DNA from: Apostichopus japonicus
Lineage: Eukaryota > Echinodermata > Holothuroidea > Aspidochirotida > Stichopodidae
NCBI RefSeq assembly: GCF_037975245.1
Contig: NC_092562.1
Coordinates: 28,347,554 to 28,411,553 of the forward strand
DNA length: 64,000 nucleotides
Direction of reading: 5' to 3'
The position numbers and the translations under genes are program-made. Below, one piece after another: positions 29,231 through 64,000 of the stretch. Below the pieces are notes generated by a model. It was not told the origin of the DNA. It saw nothing but the letters and a program-made list of their open reading frames with translations, and made no database searches. The stretch's first letter is position 1, and the number at the start of each line of letters is the position of its first letter.

Positions 29231-31841
29231 ACATTTTTGGATACCTATGACATTCCGTATCTATGTTTTGTCAATCATCTTACATCAGGGCCAAGAAGAA
29301 GCTCCATTCTCAGCATATGTCTTGTTCATCCATCAAGGCCACCTAAGTACCATGCCATACTAGTACGTTGTATCCCAATTGCACAACAGTATTCCCTAAT
29401 TGTCTTAATTATAATCAGTACACCCCAAATTATCTTAGATTTCACCCATTGGTGGATTGTATCATAATTGGCCTAGTTGAAACAAAGCAACAAAGCAACT
29501 CATATTGTATGTCATGATGTTGTATGTGATATTATGGCATACTATTTTATATGCACCAGATTTGGTCAATATGCTGCATTCAAAACAAACATGCAAACAA
29601 TATAAAGGTTAAACAGTTTTACAGCATATGGTATGTACAGTTTTTGTAAAGTAAACTAAGTATGTACCATAATTTTATTCTAATAGGGCTACTGTGGCAA
29701 ATTTACCATGTTCACCCCAATTTAACCATAGTTTACCGCTCTAAGACTAGGGCATGTTTGTTTGCTGGGAGCATATATAAATGTTTTCTTATATCTTATA
29801 TAGGGTGATATATTATTGTATTAATGTACTTTTTAACTGTTCGACCAAATTTTCCTGCCATTCCTGGACTTGCCGTCTTACTGCTTTACCTCAAGTCTTT
29901 TCGTAGTGTTAAAAAGCTATGTTTTGTTGTGTTCCTTACTATTTTCTTACAGTTTTACGTCTCAAAGTTTTATGTAATATGAACGAGAAATAAAGAGACC
30001 AAAAAACAAAAAAAAAATTGTGTTGTCATTCTTAAAAAAGGAAGTTCTCTGACCAAAAGTCCCACAAAGCTGACCTCGTCGTGGTGTCAGAGTGGCACCA
30101 CTGTCTTTTCAGTGGGTGAACTAGAGCTTTGTCTGGCCATTTTTATGTCAAGATGCCCTTTCATGTGTCATATTTAATTGCCTGTTGTGTAACCTGCATG
30201 TTTTCACAAAACTAGTTATGCTTGAAAATATACCCAGTAAAAAGGCCCCTGTCCCGATACCATCAAGGCTCCATAGGCTGATTACTAACAACCCCATGTA
30301 CAATTTCAGAAAGGTGAATTTGAAGGGGCACTGGCAGGGCTTGGACTCTTTGCAGTGGCAGGGCTTGTACTTGGAAGAGCACCAGCATGGGTCCATCTTC
30401 ATGAGAGTCTCTAAATACAATTATTGCTGTTGATAAATGCAAACCAGTGTTGAGTGTCTGATTTCAGCGAGTAGTGCTAAAAGTAGCGATTGTTACGATA
30501 TGGCATTGCTTGCATGTATTGTTTTGTGTGGATGTACCAAATCGATGTATTGGCAGTGAGTATTTCATGATCTCCGGGCGTCCTTATGCCCCTATCCACA
30601 TAGAAAAGTTATTGCACGGCCATGTATAGTTCCTCTTATCATACTATATATGCATGAAGTTCCATGACATAAGCAATTTTCAATTCCATTAGTTTTATCA
30701 CGCTTAGTTATAGCATTTCGCGCAATACGTACCAACGGAACGGGACAGTCACCACTTTACTCGTAACCTGTATTCGTAACCTGTATTCATGTGCGTAGGC
30801 CCTATTTATTTGCGTGAACTTGACTTCGTTACAGAATAATTTGAAGAGAAATGGATACTTATTCGTGGTGAAGGAAATTTTTACAGCGAATATACTAGTT
30901 TTCAAAATTGGAAATGATGATATCCATGCAAAAAAAACAAGTTTTCTAAACAGTTCGAAAGTCGTTCGGAAAATACGGCCGAAGTTCCCCTTTCACTACT
31001 TTTTTGTGCCTTTTGTCAATAACGATTGGATTAAACACCCATTAATTTCCCTCATCAAATATTCAGTTATTTCCAGACATATCATTTGAATAATGACTGA
31101 GAAATTGACCTTCGAAAATGTTAAGTTTTACCTAATTAAATATTAATGAGGAGTGACGTCAAGAAAACCCCCGTGGCTCATATTCTACAAGCAAACGAAA
31201 GCACTTTTCGCAACGCTGGGGACTGACCGATTGCATCACGGCTTGCATCACGGATAAACACGGTACTTAACCTGTTCCCTTTCTCGGCGCCACGCCTCGG
31301 AAAAGTCGTGATATCATAACAAATAACAAATATGTATCAATGTATGGTGTTTGCTGTTCACGTCTGTGGTCAATAAAGATTCACTCTTTTTTTTGTACAA
31401 AAACGGATCTCTCACTTGACCTTGAATATGTTCGTCAGCGTTGCCATAGAGACAGCCTACACGTTTTTTTTTCTAACAAGAAAATGGAATTTTACACAAT
31501 GCACGAGCTAGTGGAGCGTGACATTAACCTTCAGGGTGTTGTTCCATAACAACTCCCTGTATTAACCGACGATTCTTGAGCTGTTCCGAAAAAAAAAAAA
31601 ACAGTACATCGAGGGTTCGGGCCACTTTTACTTTATTTGTATATCGTTTTGGCGAGTTCCTAGTTGAAGTGTACATATATTTAAAGCCAACTAGATAAAT
31701 TATGAAGACATACAGAGTCGACACAGAGCTCAACATCGTTGCACGAACACAGCGATACACTGAAAATGTTCCTTGGTTCAATCTTTAGTAATATTTTCTG
31801 ATTTTTCAATCATTCTTGAAACCATCGTTCGTATTTTAACA
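29231..31841. other. Intergenic upstream of the LRR receptor gene
   Basis: No supported gene. AATAAA near 29988 followed by A-runs at 30002-30017 looks like the 3' tail of a retroposed transcript, but no coding remnant was recognised before it. The promoter of the downstream gene must lie in the right part of this interval or in an upstream untranslated exon; no TATA or Inr motif can be assigned with confidence. Confidence 0.4.
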
Positions 31842-56901
<25,060 letters not shown>

Positions 56902-56994
56902 GGCATTGAGACACACACCTGTATGACTCATACATTTCACATTAAGGGTCTTGTTTATGGGTAGGATTATATCGTCTTGTGTAAACTCTATCAA

Positions 56995-57000
56995 AATAAA
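56995..57000 (+). promoter_or_regulatory. Candidate poly(A) signal of the LRR receptor gene
   Basis: AATAAA 94 nt after the stop codon, a plausible short 3' UTR. Confidence 0.55.
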
Positions 57001-58395
57001 CTTTAATATACAAGTAACTATATTCAGGTCGTTTGATAAGACTCAATACATATTTCGATAAGTCAACGGTTTCAGATAGGTGTTATTGGTTTCCAACACC
57101 TCGCGTATAGTTGGTTAAAGCTCACCTATCCCGAGTCCAAGTCGAGACCTTGGCCACAAGTTCCGATGAGTCTGAGCGGGTTCCAATACCCTACGAGTCC
57201 TAGCCGAGTCCACGGTGTGATGTAATGGTTAAGTTAGTAGAGTTGTCCGCAGCGGAGACATAACTTCCGTTTATTTGCAGGAGGGAGCTCTCTTCATAGG
57301 ATGGTTTCAAGTTTTGGACTTGTTGATATCTTGTGCCCACTTTGTTTCATCTGTGGACGATGTAGCCAATCTGTATAATTAATGGCAACCTTTTTGATAG
57401 GGACCTTGGTCCTTTTCAAAAGGAACCTACCAGAAGCGGTGATTATTTATGGTGTATTTGTTGATGTGTTTCAAGATGTATTCACTGGTGTAGTGTATTA
57501 GAATTTTGGCGAGGAGGGCTTTTTTTTATGATGTTGGGCAGAGATAATCTATGATGCCTGCTGGGCGAATTGTCAGTGCTGGGATGCATCAATAGCTGAA
57601 TTCCCAAGTTGGGACGGTGATTGGTCCACACTAATCATATCGACCTCTGATCGATTCAATACATATTGTAGGGTCAAAATGAAGACTGCATTTTACCTAA
57701 CTTAAATATACATTTTTTTGTTGCAATATTGGAAGAAAGAAAGGATAACTGGTAAAAAGGTATGTTCTGAGTTACGTTTGGTACCTGTTACTATATGCTT
57801 TGCCTGCACAAAACAGTTCGTGTGCTTTACCTGGATTTGCAAAAAAATGTGCTGAAATAGGCCTTAATATAGTTTTTGAAGTACTGGTTCATAAAAGTGG
57901 CAATATGACTGGGTTGTCCTCTAACCTCAACGATTTTGATCTATTGATGTAGTAATATTGTAGTAGTACAAAATAAATGTTTTTTGTTTGTAAATAGTAT
58001 CATGCAAATGAATGTAAAATCAATTGTTCAGAAACATGTGTAGTCGGGGATATTTTTGATTGAACAGTTATGTGTTTCTTTGTTTAGTTAGACGTTCCAT
58101 TTTTCTCGTATAAAACAGGGAGTCTTTATGTTCATAAAGTGCTTCTCCTTTATAGATCTTCGGGTTTTTAGACCTTATTTACCTCTGTATATAATGTATG
58201 GCCGGACCACGCATTGCCTCTTACTCTAAAGTTTATATCAGTTTACCAATAAAGAAGTCCATATAAGTCTATGGAAACTATATAACGAGAGTTGTTTGTA
58301 TTCTTCTATGCGTTTGTTCGTACGGTATTTTGAAACCTTTTTTTCGGAGATTACAATATTTGCACATAACTAGGGAAAGTAATTTTGCCGCTTGT
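57001..58395. other. Intergenic, no gene recognised
   Basis: About 57100-57240 holds irregular repeats of cgagtcc/gagtcc. No coding region is supported. Confidence 0.4.
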
Positions 58396-58399
58396 CAAC

Positions 58400-58670
58400 A
58401 GAATGCCATATATGTATAAAAAAAATGTCCAAAATATTACCAGCATGTCCAAAGTTAAAAGCATGTCCGAACCAATATGAGAATGTCCAAATAATATAAT
58501 TTAGGAGGGTCGAAAAACAATACAAGAGTGTCCAAGGTAATATTAAATTGTCCAAAATAATATAAACATGTTCAAAATAGTATAAGAGTGCCGAAAAGTA
58601 ATGTAAGGGTTTTGAAAGTAACTGCAAAATTTGAACTTAGTAGTGAACATTTAAGTGTTTGAAATGTGAC
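58400..58670. repeat. Second GTCCAAAATAATAT element
   Basis: Carries about nine loose copies of a gtgtccaaaataatata motif, then gtaactgcaaaatttgaact tagtagtgaacattt, collinear with 28925-29125. The right inverted arm seen at 29170 is absent. Confidence 0.7.
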
Positions 58671-60233
58671 GCCATATGCGCCAAAAGTCGAACTTTTATA
58701 TTGGTACGTCGAAAACAAATTCAGCATATCAATACCTTCTTTAAAGTTATTTCTATCGCATGATACCTTGGTTGCCATCGCAGTATTATAATATTCCACC
58801 ATTTTTTTCAGTTTTTCAAGCAAATACTTCAGATGATTTAAAAATAAATCCATCACCTAATAGTTCCCTTTGTAATATCCCTACATAAAATGAATGGTTT
58901 CGTCCTGTGTGAAGGTGCTGAAAGTATTCTGAAATTGTCGCGAATTATAGATGTACAGTAAATGCATATATTCAGACCTGTAATGAAAACAAATTAATGA
59001 AAATTATATGGCCGAAAAGAAGGGTATAATAAAGGAGACACTGCAACTGCATCGCCTCTCAAAACACTCTCTATTTTTTGTGCAGAATACAATCGTCAAT
59101 ATAATACTGCCCTCTGTATAATGCAAGAAGTGAGACTCCTTTCGCACCTGCAAGCCAATGCATAGATGTAATTGTTGAGAATGTCACCATGAATAAATTT
59201 GTTATTGGTTATCTATTGGTCCATCTAAACAGGTCACTCTTCAAAGCACTGACTAAGGCAATATTCTCCTCTGGTATATGTTTCATGCACAAACTATGAC
59301 TAAGAATCGCTGGATACAATAGCGCTTTGCAGAGGACGCCATCTTTAATTTAGTCTTGAAGGAGCATATTTTTACGCTGAATATCTTGACATCCGGAATA
59401 TACATTTAGAAAATGGAATAGCGCACTGTTTCCCCTCTTTTTGTTGCTGTTGTTTGTTTTTGGAATATGGCATATCAAGATGAAAATTATGCCTAAAGTA
59501 AGCCTCTAAAATCACCAGTTCTTGGGGACAAGAGTCATACGTCTCGTCCCTCTCAAATTCATAGGTCTTGACAGGGTAACTATCCCTGTTAGTAAAAGAA
59601 TAAGACTGCCGTATCCTGCTGGCCAACCAACATAATTTATCGCTTATAACACAATACATTATCCTTTTCCAACAGTACATTTAATAGTGAGATTTTGGCT
59701 ATTTAAATATGCCTTTGGCTCTTTTATTTCTTTGAGCTTCAAAGTTTCTTGTATTTTCTGCTTTTTCCTTTCAATCCGAACGCTTTTGCATTTGCGTTTG
59801 TCTGATTTTATTACTGATATTGCCCTATTGGGGATATAATATATCTAGGCAGGTAGGCAAAGAAAGAAATTAAATGTACGAATTAAGGACACCACAAGGA
59901 AATACAGTGGGGAGGGGGAGGGGGAGACAAAAGCTGCAAAGCAACCGTTCGAGTTACATCAATATCCTCCAGTTGATCAAGAAATTCACTTCTGTCAGTT
60001 CCATTATGTACGAATGTGTATTTTGTGTTGTTCATCCCATATATTATAAACATTTCAAACCACAAAAATTAACCAATTAATTTCAAATATAATAGCTCGA
60101 TTTAAGGAAGTATCGAATATTGAACGAAACATCCATCCACTGTTAGAAAAGTGCGTAGTAAATAGAATTAGTAATACGGAGTGCATATTCATCAATGAAA
60201 AGAATATTCCATTTCCTCAGAGGTGATGAAATC
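58671..60233. other. Intergenic, no gene recognised
   Basis: AT-rich spacer. The minus-strand frames at 58572-58856 and 59372-59680 have no recognisable domain or splice context. Confidence 0.4.
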
Positions 60234-60861
60234 CTCCCTCCCTCCCTCCCTCCCTCCCTCCCTCCCTCCCTCCCTCCCTCCCTCCCTCCCTCCCTCCCTC
60301 CCTCCCTCCCTCCCTCCCTCCCTCCCTCCCTCCCTCCCTCCCTCCCTCCCTCCCTCCCTCCCTCCCTCCCTCCCTCCCTCCCTCCCTCCCTCCCTCCCTC
60401 CCTCCCTCCCTCCCTCCCTCCCTCCCTCCCTCCCTCCCTCCCTCCCTCCCTCCCTCCCTCCCTCCCTCCCTCCCTCCCTCCCTCCCTCCCTCCCTCCCTC
60501 CCTCCCTCCCTCCCTCCCTCCCTCCCTCCCTCCCTCCCTCCCTCCCTCCCTCCCTCCCTCCCTCCCTCCCTCCCTCCCTCCCTCCCTCCCTCCCTCCCTC
60601 CCTCCCTCCCTCCCTCCCTCCCTCCCTCCCTCCCTCCCTCCCTCCCTCCCTCCCTCCCTCCCTCCCTCCCTCCCTCCCTCCCTCCCTCCCTCCCTCCCTC
60701 CCTCCCTCCCTCCCTCCCTCCCTCCCTCCCTCCCTCCCTCCCTCCCTCCCTCCCTCCCTCCCTCCCTCCCTCCCTCCCTCCCTCCCTCCCTCCCTCCCTC
60801 CCTCCCTCCCTCCCTCCCTCCCTCCCTCCCTCCCTCCCTCCCTCCCTCCCTCCCTCCCTCC
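60234..60861. repeat. Perfect (CCCT)n microsatellite, about 157 units
   Basis: About 628 bp of uninterrupted CCCT/CTCC repeat (AGGG on the minus strand), all pyrimidine on the plus strand. The long Pro/Ser/Leu and Gly/Arg/Glu frames across it are artefacts. The flanks (gtgatgaaat and catccatgtg) are unique. Confidence 0.99.
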
Positions 60862-63436
60862 ATCCATGTGTGTGTGCAGTAGTATCATTATCACGTTGTA
60901 ACAGATATTCTCTTACCGTTTACATTATCTATTCATTATGTTACAAATCGTACATATCACAAATAGTGCTCTGGTCATCTTGATAAATCTATAGCCCTTA
61001 TTAAGCGTATCGATAATGTTAAATTTTCTTGGAACCAATAAGAATGATGACACTACGTCTGACGTATGACTCGCAGATCTTAGAATTTCGGTTATCCTAT
61101 ATGATACAAGGCTTCGGTTAATCAAATAGCGGGTTCCTGTACTTTGACCGATAAAAAAGGCCTGGTCGATATATTAACGTAGACAAGCAAGCCAAGAAGG
61201 CTAATAACACTTGCAATATGCTTGCGAACGAGATCACCCTTAAACAGCTCTCGTCATAAAACAAATATACATCTTCTTCGTAAAGAGACTCGTATATGCA
61301 GATATTGTACCTAAAACCACTGACATTCCCCCGTTGAACGATAATTACTTGGAGCCGTTTATGGAATTTCATCCAGCAGTACGGTAAGTGCAAGTAGCAA
61401 ATATTCATTGACTTGTCATGCACCTCAACGTATTCTACAATTGGATAGTTGAACGTCTGTAGCTTACAGGTAGGTGCATAGGCTGTATAAAATATTCACC
61501 TCCAAAGCTTCGTTTAGTCTAAGAATTGTGCATTTATGCAACGTCAGGATTTTTCGCTTGATCATCAATCATCTATCGATAAGAGTTAACTATTTTTTTT
61601 TACCAAAGGACTTCAATCTTACAAGTCTGAATGTGCCATAAACTCTTCCATTCTTTGTTTATATGTATATTGATAATTAGTGCGTTTCACGTTCCCCACA
61701 CAATGGTTTATTAGACATTTACGGGTAATTATAACCATAAAAGGAAGAGTAGACTTTTCTTTAGTTTTCCTTTGAAGAATGTCAGAGCATATATAGTTAT
61801 GAAACGATGGTAAAATGTGTATCATATTTCTATACTTATTGTCATCAAATCATAATAATAATTTTTTAGTATATTTTGAAGTAATACGTCATAACAATAC
61901 ATTCCCGAATAACAGCTGAGAAGAGTTTGACCTTTTTTCAAGGTATAATCAAGCTATCTAATCAAATTAACCTGAAGGTTGGTTCGGTGCATAATTTCAT
62001 TGAAATATCATTTCTCGTAGGTCATTTTCTTTCACTTCATCAACAATCAGTTACTGGAATTTGTTTAATAGTGTATCATTTTTTTGACAACATTTTAGCC
62101 TTGAAACACATGTAATTACATCTTTATTATTAAAATAATTTCCATCATGCATGAATTTGTCCTGACAACACTTACTCAAGCAATCAAGTGTTGTGTAGAT
62201 TAAGTATATACGAGACTTATTGTACGCTACGTAAATTTACCAAACTACAGCTGTGTGTGGTTTTCGTTTGTTTACATAAAGCTAACGGTAGCAATTGCTC
62301 AATGATATACCACAACATTAGAGAGAACAAGAATTTATTGAATCTCGTAAAAGCACTGGATTAATTACCGTAGAATATTTGAACAATTAGCATGGATAAT
62401 TAACTGCACTTGTAGTGCTTAACTTGGGGCTAGTGCATGCTGAAATGTTTATGTTCAAATATATTGTGACAATTAAGAGCTCGAATTGTGAGTATGTGTG
62501 TGTGACAGTGGGTAAGTGAAAGAGAGATTTTCAACGAACTGTGTATAAGATAGTTAACGATCGTTAAGACTAATTGAGTATTATATATAAATATAAATAT
62601 TTATATTTATATATATGTGTGTATATTAAACAACGTACGAAAAGAAATATAAATTTACATCGTGAAATCCAGTCAGAGCATTATAGATAAACAAAGAGGC
62701 AATTGGTAAAAATACCCTCACATTTGATCATTCGTATATGCAGTTTGCAATTATGCTTACTTGATTTCGACGTGTGTATATATACAACAGCCCAGCTGCA
62801 ACAATCTTCTTCCTATGCGTCGTATACAATCCTTTAGCATTATGCTATAATTGCAAAGGACGTCATGAAATAAGTATAGTTGGAGTGGAATTTTAACTTC
62901 AGTGGAGATGGACATGATTGCTGCATTTTATTGACTGTGTTTTATTACCGGTGTGTATCGTATTAATTCCTTTTAACTATTTATTGATAGAGGCCTGGTA
63001 ACCGCTCTAAGTCAGTTATTATAGCTTATTCGTACTGTTAATATTTTGTATAATGATTTTCGTTAGTCAGTAAATCAGTCTTTTCTGTATATTACCTTGT
63101 TTACAGTCGAGCATATCGACATTAGGTACACGTTCATTTGTACCTCCCCTTCCTTCATCCCCCCCCCCCCTGTGTAGGCTTCTGACATGTGCCTTCTCCA
63201 TGTACGTCATCATTATGTGTATACTCGATAAGTTATAACGATACGAGCATTATGTCCCTCCATACCAGTTGAAGAGCAGATCTACGAATTGAAAAATGAG
63301 GTCTTCTAAATCATAATTTTTTCTTCTGCAAATTTAGTTCACTCATTAAGAAGATAATTCCACTTTTACGTGGATGGGATGAAGATCGGTGAATCGCCTC
63401 AGTACAGATGAAGTTGACAAATCCAAAGGTTGACCA
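60862..63436. other. Intergenic and 5' region of the downstream gene
   Basis: No gene was recognised in 60862-63300. A short (TA)n lies near 62580-62620 and a C-run at 63162-63171. The end of this interval should contain the 5' UTR of the next gene: an in-frame TGA at 63431-63433 lies just before its ATG. Confidence 0.45.
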
Positions 63437-64000
63437 ATGATGACAGATTATGACCGTTACCTCGCCGATGACCATGAAGAGGAGTCCAACTGGGTTGAGT
63501 TACTGGTTGAGTTACTCCAAGAACTCTCAAAGAAACATGGAAATATTCCAAACTATTTATACAGGGCCATCAATGAGAGACCAGAAAATGCTGCATCAGT
63601 ATCGACCATGTTCGAGGAATCGTGTTCTCACTCGAAGCAGGGAAATGGTTCGAGAAAGCCTGAGAAAGAGGAGGACAGCCTGGCCAGTCCAGAGGTACAC
63701 AGGAGGAGTCCAGGAGTCGACTCTGGCTGTTCGGTGGGGTTTAATGATTATGAAGATGAAGATGATGAATACACTATAAATCGTGGTGAAAACTCAATGA
63801 AGAAGATTTTTAAAGACTTGGTATGTAAAGCAATGATTTGTTTTTAAACATTACGTACAATATGAACAAAATATTTCTCCGAAATCCATTATACTTTCAG
63901 GAATTGCAATATACTAAAAATATGATAAAGACAAAAAGTCTGTGGGATATGAGGCCCTGTTATACGGAATTTATTGCCCATCAATTGTGCAGTAATATAG
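63437..64000 (+). CDS. Unrecognised gene, first two coding exons (3' part outside window)
   Basis: Exon 1 coding part is 63437-63820 (128 codons, donor gtatgt, phase 0). Exon 2 starts at 63901 after tactttcag and is open to the window end (ELQYTKNMIKTKSLWDMRPC YTEFIAHQLC...). The ATG is followed by MTDYDRYLADDHEEESNWVE. An in-frame TGA two codons upstream supports it as the start. The N-terminal region is hydrophilic, with a Leu-rich helix (VELLVELLQELSKKHG), a Ser/Lys/Glu-rich middle and an acidic NDYEDEDDEY. There is no signal peptide or membrane segment, so the part seen is probably cytosolic or nuclear. I do not recognise the family. No relation to the LRR receptor upstream is seen; the genes are 6.5 kb apart. 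Confidence 0.65.

Noticed and set aside
30148-30433. Overlapping frames of 90 (minus) and 82 (plus) residues
   Set aside because: No domain, no splice context and no signal that either is real. The Cys-rich look comes from a short cagggcttg duplication.
60192-60983. Long Gly-Arg-Glu-Gly and Pro-Ser-Leu-Pro reading frames
   Set aside because: They are translations of the perfect CCCT tetranucleotide tract in every frame and have no start context or splice signals.

Overview
This is animal nuclear DNA. Genes are split by GT-AG introns, one gene spreads 21 exons over 25 kb, the base composition is AT-rich, and introns and spacers are full of microsatellites, minisatellites, hAT-like and TTAA-targeted MITEs, tRNA-derived SINEs and broken non-LTR retrotransposons. 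The HDAC3 sequence, an intronless NAT reading frame and the many G-tract 'cagtggcg...' elements suggest a marine deuterostome invertebrate, most likely an echinoderm and perhaps a sea cucumber. The species is inference.

Layout. (1) 1-8.9 kb, plus strand: the last eight coding exons of histone deacetylase 3, with the 5' exons lying before the window. Its second intron ends in a 38-bp minisatellite in which every unit carries a copy of the 3' splice site of the next exon. (2) 8.9-13.9 kb: a repeat field with two minisatellites, each interrupted at a TTAA by the same ~360-bp inverted-repeat element. (3) 13.99-14.86 kb, minus strand: a divergent arylamine N-acetyltransferase-like gene, with its coding sequence in one exon preceded by a 5' UTR intron. 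(4) 15-31.8 kb: no convincing gene. It holds hAT-like MITEs, a broken LINE split by a MITE, hairpin-rich tandem arrays, AACGTT-rich repeats, a SINE and a fold-back element. (5) 31.84-56.90 kb, plus strand: a complete 21-exon gene that I could join by intron phase into one 1130-residue reading frame. It has a signal peptide, an LRR N-cap, about 16 leucine-rich repeats (mostly one per 72-nt phase-2 exon), a Cys-rich GCC2/GCC3-like region and a multi-pass membrane domain with a short tail. Its introns carry six or more minisatellites, a CR1-like LINE, MITEs and SINEs. (6) 57-63.4 kb: spacer with a perfect (CCCT)n tract of about 628 bp. (7) 63.44 kb to the window end, plus strand: the first two exons of an unrecognised gene with an acidic N-terminal region.

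The genes show no evident functional link: a chromatin co-repressor enzyme, a NAT-like enzyme, a putative LRR cell-surface receptor and an unknown. There is no operon, CRISPR array or phage signal. The most unusual items are the splice-site minisatellite in HDAC3, the LRR/Cys-rich/multi-TM receptor, and the TTAA elements sitting inside tandem arrays.
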